DNA of 64,000 bases from Belnapia arida (GTDB taxonomy: Bacteria > Pseudomonadota > Alphaproteobacteria > Acetobacterales > Acetobacteraceae), in NCBI RefSeq assembly GCF_016773205.1, contig NZ_JAETWB010000001.1:620001-684000 (forward strand). The letters run 5' to 3'. The translations under genes were made by a program, and so were the position numbers. This document shows, in pieces, positions 43,599-52,469 of the stretch. The notes under the pieces are model-generated. The model had not been told where the DNA came from, searched no databases, and worked only from the letters and a program-made list of their open reading frames with translations. The stretch's first letter is position 1. Each line of letters starts with the position of its first letter.

Positions 43599-44893
43599 GC
43601 CCCAAGCCTGCCCCCGGCCCCGCGCTCATGCTTCGGCATTGGCCGAAGCGCCAGCAGCGCGGCGAGCGGCAGCAGCCAGGCCATGCGCGCCCCATAGCGG
43701 TCATGCGGCCCGGAGAGTGCCCCAGTCACCAGTGCATTCGCCGCGATGCCGATGAGGACGCAGGCAACAAGCCCCAGCATAGCCCGGTCCTCCGCCCGCC
43801 AAGCCCGCCAGCCGCCGAGCAGCGTTCCCGCCGCGCCGAGCAGCAGCACCAGCGGATGCAGGGCGAGGAAGGGCGCCGCCATCATCGGCAGCAGGCCGCG
43901 AGCCTGCATCCCCGCCGCGAAGCGCTCCCGCTCCGCCTCCGGGAAGCCGAGCGCCAGCTCCTTGCCGACCGACCCGGCGAGGTTTTCCGGCCCTAGCACA
44001 TCCCCGACGCGGTTGCGCAGCAGCTGCCGCCATCCATTCGCCAGCGCCGCCCGCAGCACGCCGAGCGGCTCCCGCCGCAGCGTCTCGGCGAGGATGACGG
44101 CGGCCTCCGGCGCCAGCCCGATCGGTCCGCCTGGCGCGGTCCAGACCGGCCCCACGCCCGACCACAGGAATTCGTCGGAATCGCCGGGCAGCCGCCCCGC
44201 CCAGCGACAGAGCACCCATCCCGCCTCCGGGCAGCGCGCCGCGATGGTCCGCGCCGCCGGGCCGTCCGCCACCAGCCTGGCGAGCGGGAAGACGGCGCCG
44301 TGTGGCGAGAGGGCAGGGCGCCCATGCATCGCCCAGTTGCCCGCGACCAGCAGCCCCGCCGCCAGCCCGGCCGGCAGCAGGCAGCGCCCGGCCTTCCCCC
44401 GCAGCATCAGCACCACCCCCAGCAGCGCGAGACCGAGCGGCAGATGCGACGGATGCGCCACCATGGCGAAGGCCGCGAGCGCCTGCACCGCGATCCGCTC
44501 GCCACGGCCCATCGCCACGAAGCCGAGCAGCGCCATGGCCAGCACCAGCACCGGCGCCAGCAGGTCCGACATCAGGAGCGCGCCGAACCAGGGCGCCGCG
44601 CTGCCCGCCGCCAGCCCGGCGCAGAGCAGCAAATGCTCCTCCCGCCCGAGCAACGCCCGCTGCACCCGCGCCAGCAGCCAGGAGAGCAGCAGCCCCTGCG
44701 CCAGCAACGGACCCCAGAGGCTCAGCCGCCAGTGGAAGGCGTGCAGCGCCAGCCCGTAGGCCGGCGGCTTGTCCCAGACCGGCCAGCCCTCGATGGTGAG
44801 GGCGAGGAAGGCTCCGGTATCGCTGAAGACCAGCGGGTACCCGTTCAGCAACGCCGGCCAGGTCAGCAGCAGCGCGCCGGCCAGCAGCCTCAC
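43595..44893 (-). CDS. Multi-pass membrane protein, possibly a GT-C-type transferase
   Basis: The GTG at 44893 overlaps the VOC-gene stop and gives 432 residues with about ten helices. After the first helix comes SDTGAFLALTIEGWPVWDKPPAY, an acidic exposed loop like those carrying the catalytic Asp of GT-C glycosyltransferases. A central soluble part contains GWVLCRWAGRLPGDSDEFLWSG. The frame extends upstream to 45283 only as a shadow of the VOC gene. I do not recognise a named family; the transferase idea is inference. Confidence 0.6.
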   Translation of the reverse strand: MRLLAGALLLTWPALLNGYPLVFSDTGAFLALTIEGWPVWDKPPAYGLALHAFHWRLSLWGPLLAQGLLLSWLLARVQRALLGREEHLLLCAGLAAGSAAPWFGALLMSDLLAPVLVLAMALLGFVAMGRGERIAVQALAAFAMVAHPSHLPLGLALLGVVLMLRGKAGRCLLPAGLAAGLLVAGNWAMHGRPALSPHGAVFPLARLVADGPAARTIAARCPEAGWVLCRWAGRLPGDSDEFLWSGVGPVWTAPGGPIGLAPEAAVILAETLRREPLGVLRAALANGWRQLLRNRVGDVLGPENLAGSVGKELALGFPEAERERFAAGMQARGLLPMMAAPFLALHPLVLLLGAAGTLLGGWRAWRAEDRAMLGLVACVLIGIAANALVTGALSGPHDRYGARMAWLLPLAALLALRPMPKHERGAGGRLGA

Positions 44894-45255
44894 GCCGCCA
44901 CGAAAAGCTCGATCAGGTTTCCCTCCGGGTCGGCGACCCGCATCACCCGCGGCGGCGCCCCGGACGGCCCCGGCGCATCCAGCACGGCGATGCGGAGGGT
45001 GAGCATGCGCCGGTGCCAGCGATCCAGCTCCGCATCCTCGACCGGGAAGGCGAGCACCACCACCGGCTCGCCCGGCGCGGCGGCGGCCGGGAAGAGCACG
45101 TCGCCCCGCGGCCGCAGCACCAGCGCCACCGGCCCCAGCCCGAAGCAGGAGCCCGACCCGATCACCGGCAGTCCGAGCACCCGGCCGTAGAAGTCCCGCT
45201 GCCGCACCAGATCGTGGCAGGCCAGCTCGACGCGGGCGAGGGGGCCGAGGGTCAA
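44890..45255 (-). CDS. VOC (glyoxalase/bleomycin-resistance) family protein
   Basis: The 121-residue protein shows the paired beta-alpha-beta-beta-beta pattern: LARVELACHDLVRQRDFYGRVLGLPVIG at the start and MRVADPEGNLIELF at the end, with metal-ligand-type His13 and Glu117-like positions. The family covers glyoxalases, dioxygenases and antibiotic-binding proteins. It is coupled by four-base overlaps to moaE and to the membrane-protein gene. The substrate is unknown. Confidence 0.8.
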   Translation of the reverse strand: MTLGPLARVELACHDLVRQRDFYGRVLGLPVIGSGSCFGLGPVALVLRPRGDVLFPAAAAPGEPVVVLAFPVEDAELDRWHRRMLTLRIAVLDAPGPSGAPPRVMRVADPEGNLIELFVAA

Positions 45256-45707
45256 GCCGGCTTCCAGCGGGCGGCGGCGGCATCGTCCGCTGCCTTGGCC
45301 TCGACCCAGCGCTCCGCGCCGCCCTCGAATTCCTCGCGCTTCCAGAAAGGCGCGCCCGTCTTCAGCCAGTCGATAAGGAAGGCGCAGCTCTCAAGCGCCG
45401 CGGTGCGATGGGCAGAGGCGGTCAGCACCAGCACGATCGGCGCCCCCGGTTCCAGGCGCCCGACCCGGTGGATCACCGTCAGCCCGAGCAGCGGCCAGCG
45501 GTCGGCAGCCTCCTCGGCGATGCGGGCGATGGCCCGCTCGGTCATGCCTGGATAATGCTCCAGCACCATCGCCGCCAGCCCGTCATCCGCCCGGCACAGG
45601 CCGACGAAGCTGGCCAGCCCGCCGACATCCTGCCGCCCCGCCGTCAGCCGCGCGGTTTCGGCGGCAAGGTCGAAGGGCGCCTCCTGGACGGCGATGCGCG
45701 GCGTCAT
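45252..45707 (-). CDS. moaE: Molybdopterin synthase catalytic subunit MoaE
   Basis: MoaE joins sulfur from MoaD thiocarboxylate to precursor Z, making molybdopterin. The 151-residue protein has GLASFVGLCRADDG, LEHYPGMTERAI, IHRVGRLEPGAPIVLV and the lysine-rich DWLKTGAPFWKREEF active-site stretch. It overlaps moaD by four bases in the usual order. Together with mobB and moeA this shows that the cell makes molybdenum cofactor. Confidence 0.93.
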   Translation of the reverse strand: MTPRIAVQEAPFDLAAETARLTAGRQDVGGLASFVGLCRADDGLAAMVLEHYPGMTERAIARIAEEAADRWPLLGLTVIHRVGRLEPGAPIVLVLTASAHRTAALESCAFLIDWLKTGAPFWKREEFEGGAERWVEAKAADDAAAARWKPA

Positions 45708-45955
45708 CCGCCGGTCACCGGTGGGAAGAAGGCGACCTCGTCGCCCACCGCCACCGGATGGTCGGGCCCGGCGAAGTCCTGGTTGACCGCGGCGCGGATG
45801 GTCTTGCGGTTGGCGAAGGCCTCGGCATGGCCGGGGCTGCGCACCGCGAGCCAGTCGATCAGCCCGGCTACGTCCCGCACCTCGGGCGGCGGGGATAGCT
45901 CCTCCTCCGCCACGCCGACGCGCTGCTTCACCCAGGCAAAGTAGAGAATCCGCAC
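45704..45955 (-). CDS. moaD: Molybdopterin synthase sulfur-carrier subunit MoaD
   Basis: The 83-residue ubiquitin-like protein begins MRILYFAWVKQRVG and ends in the diagnostic Gly-Gly (FPPVTGG), which is adenylylated and thiocarboxylated. NQDFAGPDHPVAVGDEVAFF lies just before it. It overlaps moaE by four bases. Confidence 0.93.
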   Translation of the reverse strand: MRILYFAWVKQRVGVAEEELSPPPEVRDVAGLIDWLAVRSPGHAEAFANRKTIRAAVNQDFAGPDHPVAVGDEVAFFPPVTGG

Positions 45956-45964
45956 CGCCCGGCC

Positions 45965-46651
45965 TCAGCGCGGCGTCGGCATGGTCTGGATCTGACCGTT
46001 GGGGCCGATGAGGGTGGTGGTGTTGCCGTCGTTGTGCAGCGTGCCCACGCCGCCGCCGGGGGTGACGTAGCCTTGCACCCGGTCGGTGCCGCCGGTGCTG
46101 GTGACGGGGCCGGCCGGGGTCTGGATCACCCGCCCGTCGAGCCGGCGCGGCGGCGGCGAGTTAGCGCCGGGCGGCGGCGGATAGACGGTGGCGCGCGGCG
46201 GATCGATCTGCCGGACCGGCGGCGGCGGCGGGGAGGAACTGCCGCTGAGGCCGGGCGGCATGTCGCGCACCGGCGGCGGGTCGGTCGGCTGCCAGGAGGA
46301 GCGGCCGGCCGGGGCCGACATGCGGTCGAGCTCGCCGGGGCGGTAGGTGGGGATGTTGCGCATCGCCGCATCCGGGTTTGCCAGGGTCGCGCGCGGGCCT
46401 TCCTGCGCCGGCCAGACATTGCCCGCTTCCGGCTGGAGCAGGGCCACCTGCGGCGGATCGCCGGCGATGCGGGCGATGGTATCGCTCTGCTCCGGCGGGG
46501 GCTCCTCCATGCGGCCCCAGGGCATGCCGATGGCGGCGCCTGCATTGGTCACGCCATTCACCGCCTTGTAGCTGGCCCGCTCCGCCCAGCCGCAGCCCCC
46601 GAGCAGCGCGGCCAGGCCGAGTGCCGCCACCGATCCGCCAATCCGAATCAT
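45965..46651 (-). CDS. Proline-rich lipoprotein, hypothetical
   Basis: The start at 46651 has CAGGAG six bases upstream; a TTG two codons earlier is less likely. The product (228 residues) has a signal with the lipobox LGGC (about residue 20) and a long Pro/Gly-rich, low-complexity mature part (PPPPPVRQIDPPRATVYPPP and similar). It is probably a membrane-anchored, largely disordered protein. I do not know a family. It lies 9 bases before moaD and 87 bases after pgsA. Confidence 0.6.
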   Translation of the reverse strand: MIRIGGSVAALGLAALLGGCGWAERASYKAVNGVTNAGAAIGMPWGRMEEPPPEQSDTIARIAGDPPQVALLQPEAGNVWPAQEGPRATLANPDAAMRNIPTYRPGELDRMSAPAGRSSWQPTDPPPVRDMPPGLSGSSSPPPPPVRQIDPPRATVYPPPPGANSPPPRRLDGRVIQTPAGPVTSTGGTDRVQGYVTPGGGVGTLHNDGNTTTLIGPNGQIQTMPTPR

Positions 46652-46738
46652 CGTCAACTCCTGTGGTCCGCCCAGGCGCCCGGCCGGGATTCGGCTGCAC
46701 CATGCGCTGCCGCCGGCCGTGCCTCAAGCGAAAGAGCG

Positions 46739-47359
46739 TCAGGGCCGTATGGCGGGTTCCGCATGGCGATCGGACGGCTTCTGCGGCGCGGTCGTTCCGG
46801 CGTTGCGCAGCCCGGCGAGCAGGTAGTCCCAGCCGGTGACCAGCGTCAGCGCCGCAGCCGTCCACAGCATCGCCTCGCCGATCAGCGCGACGGGCAGGAA
46901 GGAGAGGTGCAGCACGGCGGCCCCGGTCTCGCCGGCGATCAGCGTGCCGAGCGCGCCCATCTGGAAGCCGGTCTTCCACTTGGCGAGCCGCGTCACCGGC
47001 AGGCCGATCCGCAGCTCGGCGAGATACTCGCGCAGGCCGGAGACCAGGATCTCCCGCAGCATGATGAGGATGGCCGGGTAGAGCGACAGCCCCGGCAGCC
47101 GGTCGAGCCCAGCCAGCAGCATCAGCGCCGCGCCGACCAGCAGCTTGTCGGCGATCGGGTCCAGCATGCGGCCGAAGCCGGAGATGCTCTTCCGCTGCCG
47201 GGCGATCTTGCCGTCGAAGTAGTCAGTGATGGCGGCCAGCGAGAAGACCAGGCAGGCACCGACATCACCCCAGGGCGTGCGCAGGGCCACCAGCAGCACC
47301 AGCAGCGGGATCGCCGCGATGCGCGACAGCGTCAGCAGGTTGGGCAGGTCGGTCGGCAT
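46739..47359 (-). CDS. pgsA: CDP-diacylglycerol-glycerol-3-phosphate 3-phosphatidyltransferase PgsA
   Basis: The 206-residue membrane protein makes phosphatidylglycerophosphate. It has the CDP-alcohol phosphotransferase motif D-G-x2-A-R-x8-G-x3-D-x3-D, seen in DYFDGKIARQRKSISGFGRM followed by LDPIADK, and begins with the classic NLLTLSRIAAIPLLVLL. The C-terminus has an extra polar tail. It follows uvrC by 59 bases, a common order in proteobacteria. Confidence 0.93.
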   Translation of the reverse strand: MPTDLPNLLTLSRIAAIPLLVLLVALRTPWGDVGACLVFSLAAITDYFDGKIARQRKSISGFGRMLDPIADKLLVGAALMLLAGLDRLPGLSLYPAILIMLREILVSGLREYLAELRIGLPVTRLAKWKTGFQMGALGTLIAGETGAAVLHLSFLPVALIGEAMLWTAAALTLVTGWDYLLAGLRNAGTTAPQKPSDRHAEPAIRP

Positions 47360-47418
47360 GTCGGCGCAGTCATGGCGGAGCCGCGGGCCTCCGTCCAGTC
47401 ACGCTCTTCATCCATTCC

Positions 47419-49317
47419 TTACCCTCCGGCGGGATGGAAATGGCCATGGATCTTCCGTGCCACCGTCGGGCCAATCCCGGGCGCATTCTCAAGGTCCTCC
47501 AGCGCCGCGTTCCGCACCCCACGGGCCGAGCCGAAATGGTTGAGCAGCTTGCGCTTCAACGCGCTGCCGACGCCTGGAATCTCGTCGAGTTCCGAGGTGG
47601 TGAGCGCCTTCGACCGCCCCGCCCGGTGGGTGGTGATGGCGAAGCGGTGCGCCTCGTCCCGCAGCCTTTGCAGGTAGTAGAGCACCGGGTCCCGCGGCGG
47701 GAGCTGGAAGGGGTCGTGCCCCGTGCGGTGGAACCACTCCCGCCCGGCATCCCGGTCCGGTCCCTTGGCGACGGCCACCAGCGGGATGTCATGCGCGCCG
47801 AGCTCCGCCATGATCTCCCGCGCCGCGCTGAGCTGGCCGAGGCCGCCGTCGATCAGCACCAGGTCGGGCCAGGTGCCGCTCTCGCGCTCCGGGTCCTCCT
47901 TCAGCGCCCGGCCGAAGCGGCGCTCGAAGACCTCGCGCATCATGCCGAAATCGTCGCCCGGCTTCACCGGTCCGCGAATCGCGAATTTGCGGTAGGCCTG
48001 TTTGAGGAAGCCCGACGGCCCTGCCGCGATCATCACCCCATAGGCATGCGCGCCCTGGATGTGGGAGTTGTCATAGACCTCGATCCGCTCCGGCATGGCG
48101 GGCAGGTCGAAGAGTTGGGCCACGCCCTGCAGCAGGGTCTGCTGCGCGGTGCCTTCCGCCATGCGGCGCTCCAGCGCCTCGCGGGCATTGGTCTCCGCAT
48201 GCTCGACGGCGGCGCGCTTGTCGCCCCGCTGCGGCCGGTGCAGCTCCACCTTCCGCCCGGCCTTGATGGAGAGCGCCTCGGCGATCAGCGCCCGCTCCGC
48301 CGGCTCGTGGCTCAGCAGGACGAGCGGCGGCGGCGGCAGGTCGTCATAGAGTTGGCCGAGGAAGGCGCCGATGACCTCCTCCGGCCCCTGCTCGCCCTTG
48401 GAGAGGAAATAGGGGCGGTTGCCGTTGTTGCGGCCGCCCCGGAAGAAGAAGACCTGCACGCAGGTCTGCCCGGCCAACTGGTGCAGCGCCACGACATCGG
48501 CATCGCCGATGCCCTCCATGTTGATCCGGTCCCGCCCCTGCACATGCGTCAGGCCGCGGATGCGGTCGCGGATGGCAGCCGCCCGCTCAAACTCCAGCCG
48601 CTCCGCTGCCTCCTCCATCTCGCGCGCCAGGGTCTTCTGGATGGAAGGCGTCTCGCCGGAGAGGAACTGCTTCGCATCCCGCACCAGCTCCGCATAGTCC
48701 TCCTTCGAGATGCGGTCGACGCAGGGCGCCGAGCAGCGGCGGATCTGGAAAAGGAGGCAGGGCCGGTCGCGGCTGTCGAAGACGGTGTCCCGGCAGGAAC
48801 GCAGCAGGAAGACGCGCTGCAACGCGGTCAGCGTCTGGTTCACCGCCCAGGCCGAGGCGAAGGGCCCCCAATAGCTCGCGCCCTTCCGCCGCTCGCCGCG
48901 ATGCTTGGTGATCTGCGGGTAGGGATGGTCTTCGGTAAGCACCAGCCAGGGATAGGATTTATCGTCTCTCAGGACGATGTTGTACCGCGGCCGCAACTTC
49001 TTGATGAGGTTGGCCTCGAGCAGCAGCGCCTCCGCCTCGGAGGCGGTGGTGATCACCTCCAGGCTGCGCGTCTCGTGCACCATCCGCCGCAGCCGCTCGG
49101 GCAGCCGGGCAACCTGGGTATAGGCGACGACGCGCTTCTTCAACGCCCGCGCCTTGCCCACATAGAGGGCATCCCCCTTGCCATCGAGCATCCGGTAGAC
49201 GCCGGGCGAGAGGGGCAGGGTGGCGAGTGCCGCCTCGATCACCCGCACGCCCTGCATCGCCGGGGCGGCTTCGGCCTCTGCCGGAGCCTCGTCGGGTGTG
49301 GTGGCGGCTTCGGTCAT
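47419..49317 (-). CDS. uvrC: UvrABC system protein C
   Basis: UvrC makes the dual incisions in nucleotide excision repair. The product has an N-terminal GIY-YIG nuclease ([20 protein letters not shown]), a cysteine-containing segment, a UVR motif ([17 protein letters not shown]), the RNase H-like C-terminal nuclease ([31 protein letters not shown]) and helix-hairpin-helices at the end ([17 protein letters not shown]). I start at the ATG at 49317 (632 residues). A GTG at 49368 would add 17 residues with no clear support. It is expressed from the AT-rich region upstream. Confidence 0.93.
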   Translation of the reverse strand: MTEAATTPDEAPAEAEAAPAMQGVRVIEAALATLPLSPGVYRMLDGKGDALYVGKARALKKRVVAYTQVARLPERLRRMVHETRSLEVITTASEAEALLLEANLIKKLRPRYNIVLRDDKSYPWLVLTEDHPYPQITKHRGERRKGASYWGPFASAWAVNQTLTALQRVFLLRSCRDTVFDSRDRPCLLFQIRRCSAPCVDRISKEDYAELVRDAKQFLSGETPSIQKTLAREMEEAAERLEFERAAAIRDRIRGLTHVQGRDRINMEGIGDADVVALHQLAGQTCVQVFFFRGGRNNGNRPYFLSKGEQGPEEVIGAFLGQLYDDLPPPPLVLLSHEPAERALIAEALSIKAGRKVELHRPQRGDKRAAVEHAETNAREALERRMAEGTAQQTLLQGVAQLFDLPAMPERIEVYDNSHIQGAHAYGVMIAAGPSGFLKQAYRKFAIRGPVKPGDDFGMMREVFERRFGRALKEDPERESGTWPDLVLIDGGLGQLSAAREIMAELGAHDIPLVAVAKGPDRDAGREWFHRTGHDPFQLPPRDPVLYYLQRLRDEAHRFAITTHRAGRSKALTTSELDEIPGVGSALKRKLLNHFGSARGVRNAALEDLENAPGIGPTVARKIHGHFHPAGG

Positions 49318-49620
49318 GGGCAAGGCCGGGCGGCGCCGCCTGCCGTGAGGCAACCGGGGTTTCTCCACCGATCCTGTGGAAAACTCTGTGGATGCGGTCC
49401 GGGAATCGGGCCGTAAATGGCTGTCATCCGCCAGTCATATGGGTTTGCGCGAATTTTGTGCACATCCATAACATGTTGATTTTCAACGGGTTTATGTTTT
49501 GGTCGCCAGGTCCGATGGGTCAAGGCCTATGTTGGGGTTGACAGGCCCCTTCACCATCCCTGGTGTCAAATTCGTCGGTGGATGACTTTCGGAGGGAACC
49601 GTTGGGAGGTTGCAGATCTG
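49318..49620. other. 303-base AT-richer intergenic stretch upstream of uvrC
   Basis: I see no gene here. Composition is clearly more AT-rich than the flanks, so it probably carries the uvrC promoter. It contains two DnaA-box-like words 12 bases apart, TGTGGAAAA (49375-49383) and TGTGGATGC (49387-49395). It also has the small perfect dyad GTTGATTTTCAAC (49475-49487) and, on the plus strand, a TTGACA near 49537. None is proven. Confidence 0.5.
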
Positions 49621-50016
49621 TTACGGCTGGTAACGGAGCCGCTCGATCGTGACCCCAACGCTTGCGGCATCCGGGAAGGCATCCGGTTTCTCGATCGTGA
49701 CGCGCGCCGAGGCGACGCGCGGATCGGCCAGCGCCGCGGCGGCGATCCGCTCGGCCAGCGTCTCGACCAGCAGCGTGTGGCCATCCTCGGCCGCGGCGCG
49801 GGCGGCCTTGACGACGCTTTCGTAGTTCACCACCCGCCGCAGGTCGTCCGGCCCCACCGAGGCCGGCGCCGATTCGTCCTCGACCGCCAACTCCACCCCG
49901 ACGATGACGCGCTGCGGACGCGCCTTCTCATGCGGATAGATGCCGAGTCGCGCTTGCAGGGTTAGGCCGCGCACAAAGACCAGGCGCAGCCGCCGAGCTG
50001 CATCGGGGGCGTTCAT
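49621..50016 (-). CDS. folB: Dihydroneopterin aldolase FolB
   Basis: The 131-residue tunnelling-fold enzyme works in folate synthesis. It has VFVRGLTLQARLGIYPHEKARPQRV, the VNYESVV motif and LVETLAERIAAAALADPRVASARVTIEKPDA split across the core. The ATG at 50016 overlaps the stop of the SDR gene (ATGA). The open frame continues upstream inside that gene as a shadow. Confidence 0.9.
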   Translation of the reverse strand: MNAPDAARRLRLVFVRGLTLQARLGIYPHEKARPQRVIVGVELAVEDESAPASVGPDDLRRVVNYESVVKAARAAAEDGHTLLVETLAERIAAAALADPRVASARVTIEKPDAFPDAASVGVTIERLRYQP

Positions 50017-50792
50017 TCCTCGAGGGCCCCTGCTTCGGAGCTCGGCGCCCATTGCAGGTGCTGCCCGCCATCGAGAGCAATCATCTGTCCGGTCATCGAG
50101 GGCAGGGCGAGGATCGCAAGCGCCGCCCGCGCAATCTCCTCCGGACTCGTCCCATGGCGAAGCGGGACCGACTGGCACTGGCGCCGGAACTGCTCCTCGC
50201 TTTGGCGCGGGCTCGGCAGGGCGGGGCCGGGCCCGATGCCGTTGACCCTGATGCGCGGGGCGAGCGCCAGCGCCAGGGTCTGGGTCAGCGTCCAGAGCGC
50301 GGCCTTGGAGACGGTATAGCTGGTGAAATGCGGCGTCAGCGACCAGACCCGCTGGTCCAGCATGTTGAGCACCAGCCCCTCCGCCCCGGCGGGCAGCGCT
50401 CGGGCGAGGCCCTGGGCGAGCAGGAAGGGGGCGCGAAGATTGGGCTCCAGGTGCCGGTCCCAGCTCTCGCGCGTCGCATCCTCCCATTCGTCCCGCTCGA
50501 AGGTGCTGGCATTGTTGACCAGCACGCCGACCGGGCCGAGCGCCGCCGTCGCATCGGGCAGCAACGCCGCCGTCTCCGCCTCCACCGCCAAATCGGCCCG
50601 GAGCGTCACCGCCCGCCGGCCGAGGCCGCGGATCGCTTCAGCCGTCTCCGCCGCCGCCTCGGCGCTGCCGGCATAGTGGACGGCGATGTCGAAGCCGGCC
50701 TCGGCGAGGCCAAGCGCGATCGCCCGGCCAAGGCGCTTGGCGCCACCGGTGACGAGCGCCGCACGGGGGATGGCGGAAGGAATGGGGAACAT
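50013..50792 (-). CDS. SDR family oxidoreductase, pteridine-reductase-like
   Basis: The 259-residue enzyme has the cofactor loop TGGAKRLGRA. This is the TGxxxRxG version seen in pteridine reductases and FolM, in place of the usual TGxxxGxG. NNAS, YTVSKAAL with the catalytic Tyr-Lys, and VNGIGPGPALP follow. It is coupled to folB, which fits reduction of a pterin or dihydrofolate with NADPH. The specific activity is inference. The start at 50792 drops a 10-residue upstream extension. Confidence 0.8.
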   Translation of the reverse strand: MFPIPSAIPRAALVTGGAKRLGRAIALGLAEAGFDIAVHYAGSAEAAAETAEAIRGLGRRAVTLRADLAVEAETAALLPDATAALGPVGVLVNNASTFERDEWEDATRESWDRHLEPNLRAPFLLAQGLARALPAGAEGLVLNMLDQRVWSLTPHFTSYTVSKAALWTLTQTLALALAPRIRVNGIGPGPALPSPRQSEEQFRRQCQSVPLRHGTSPEEIARAALAILALPSMTGQMIALDGGQHLQWAPSSEAGALEE

Positions 50793-50823
50793 GGGCGCGC
50801 TGTAGCGCAGCCCGGGCCCCACG

Positions 50824-52086
50824 TCACGCCCGCGGCTTCAGCCCGCGCCCCTGCATCACCGCCGCTTCGCCGAAGCGGGCCCGCAGCGCCTCCACCGCCT
50901 GCCAGCGAGCCGCCCGCTTCGGCGCCTCCGGGTCGGCGAGGTCGCCCCGGTCGGCGCCGGCCGCCGGCGCCAGGGGCTGCGCGCCGATGCCGATGAGGCG
51001 GAAGGCGGTGCCATCCGCCTCGCGCAGCAGCAGCGGCCGGGCGGCGGCGAAGAGCGTCTCCGGCAGCCGGGTCGGGGAGGGCAGCCGGGCATTGCGCGTC
51101 CGCAGCGCGAAGCCGGCCGTCTTCAGCTTGAGCACGACCCCGGCCGCTGCCAGTTCCTTTTCGCGCAGCCGCCGCGCCAGCTTCTCGCACATGCGCCAGA
51201 GCGGCGCCTCCAGCTCGGCGACGGCGGCCAGGTCGCGGTCGAAGGTGGTCTCGGCGCTGATGCTCTTGGTCTCGCGCTCCGGATTGACCGGGCGCTTGTC
51301 CTCGCCCCGGGCGCGGGCGGCGAGGCCAGGCCCGTCCTCCCCGAAGCGCCGTGCCGCCTCGAGCGGGTTGAGCGTGGCCAGCTGCCCGAGCCGGGTGAAG
51401 CCTGCCGACTCAAGCTTCCGCGCCAGCGCCGGCCCGACGCCCGGCAGCAGCGTCACCGGCTGCGGCGCCAGCCAGTCCGCCGCCTCCGCCCCACCGATGA
51501 CCGCAAAGCCGCGCGGCTTGTCCCGCTCCGCCGCCAGCTTGCCCATCAGCCGGTTGGCGGCGAGGCCGATGGAGACGGTGACGCCCACCTGCATCTCCAC
51601 CGCACGGGCGAAGCGGGCGAGCACGGCGGCGGGCGGGGCGCGGTGCAGCGCCGCCGTGCCGCGCAGGTCGAGCACCGCCTCGTCGATCGAGAGCGGCTGG
51701 ACGAGCGGCGTCAGCCTCTCCATCAGCCCGCGGATCTGCCGCGCGGCGGCGGCGTATTTCGCCATGTCCGGCTTGATGACCACGGCGTCCGGGCAGAGCG
51801 CCAGCGCCTTGAACATCGGCATGGCGCTGCGCACGCCGCGGGTGCGGGCGATGTAGCAGGCAGCCGAGACGACGCCCCGCCGGCCGCCGCCGACGATCAC
51901 CGGCAGGGCCAGCAGCTCCGGCCGGTCCCGCTTCTCGATGCTGGCATAGAAGGCGTCGCAATCGACATGGGCGACGGTCAGCGTGAACAGCTCCGGGTGC
52001 CGCACCAGGCGGCGGGAGCCGCAGGCGGCACAGGTGCCGCGCGCCTCGGGCACCTCGCGGAAGCAGTCGCGGCAGAGGCAGGGCAT
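50824..52086 (-). CDS. dinB: DNA polymerase IV (DinB) with an N-terminal zinc-finger-like motif
   Basis: The 420-residue Y-family polymerase has HVDCDAFYASIEKRDRPEL with the first metal Asp42, SAACYIARTRGVRSAMPMF, PLSIDEAVLD with the Asp-Glu pair, LLPGVGPALARKLESAG (helix-hairpin-helix) and a C-terminal little-finger domain. It copies past damaged bases. Before the catalytic domain it carries Cys5-x2-Cys8 and Cys19-x2-Cys22, a small zinc-ribbon-like motif. The ATG at 52086 shares one base with the stop of the upstream gene, and the motif would be lost with a later start. Confidence 0.9.
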   Translation of the reverse strand: MPCLCRDCFREVPEARGTCAACGSRRLVRHPELFTLTVAHVDCDAFYASIEKRDRPELLALPVIVGGGRRGVVSAACYIARTRGVRSAMPMFKALALCPDAVVIKPDMAKYAAAARQIRGLMERLTPLVQPLSIDEAVLDLRGTAALHRAPPAAVLARFARAVEMQVGVTVSIGLAANRLMGKLAAERDKPRGFAVIGGAEAADWLAPQPVTLLPGVGPALARKLESAGFTRLGQLATLNPLEAARRFGEDGPGLAARARGEDKRPVNPERETKSISAETTFDRDLAAVAELEAPLWRMCEKLARRLREKELAAAGVVLKLKTAGFALRTRNARLPSPTRLPETLFAAARPLLLREADGTAFRLIGIGAQPLAPAAGADRGDLADPEAPKRAARWQAVEALRARFGEAAVMQGRGLKPRA

Positions 52087-52469
52087 CAGCCGCGACGCAA
52101 TGCCGGCATCAGGGCGAAGGCAGCGAGCAGCCCGAAGCCGATCCAACCCGCCGGGCTCCGCATCCGCTCGAGCCAGAGGCCCTGGCCCCGGACCAGCCAG
52201 TCGAGCGCGGTCTCGGCCAGGACCAGCAGGGCGAGGCCGGCGCCGCCCATGCCGAGCCGCGCCGGCAGCACGGGCGGCACCTCCAGGCGGCGGGCAAGAC
52301 GGGGTGCCAGGATCGCCATGCCGAGCAGCATCGGCACCGCCTCCAGCGCCGCGGCGGCGGTGGCGCCGAGGCGGGGCGTCAGGACCAGCTCGCGCAGCGG
52401 GCCGAGCAGGGCGCCGAGGCCGAACATCGCCGCGGCATAGACCGCGCCGGCGTGCAGCTCAGCCCGCAT
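52086..52469 (-). CDS. Small membrane protein, hypothetical
   Basis: From the ATG at 52469 the 127-residue product is hydrophobic with about four helices (LHAGAVYAAAMFGLGALLGPLRELVL, AMFG and further segments). It looks like an integral inner-membrane protein without an obvious catalytic motif. It overlaps the ROK kinase gene by 11 bases upstream and dinB by one base downstream. I do not recognise the family. Confidence 0.6.
   Translation of the reverse strand: MRAELHAGAVYAAAMFGLGALLGPLRELVLTPRLGATAAAALEAVPMLLGMAILAPRLARRLEVPPVLPARLGMGGAGLALLVLAETALDWLVRGQGLWLERMRSPAGWIGFGLLAAFALMPALRRG

Noticed and set aside
49375-49395. Replication origin suggested by DnaA-box-like words
   Set aside because: Only two imperfect boxes are present, with no unwinding element and no dnaA, hemE or other origin-linked gene nearby.
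49314-49523. A 69-codon minus-strand open frame upstream of uvrC
   Set aside because: There is no ribosome site and no family likeness, and it overlaps the likely promoter region.
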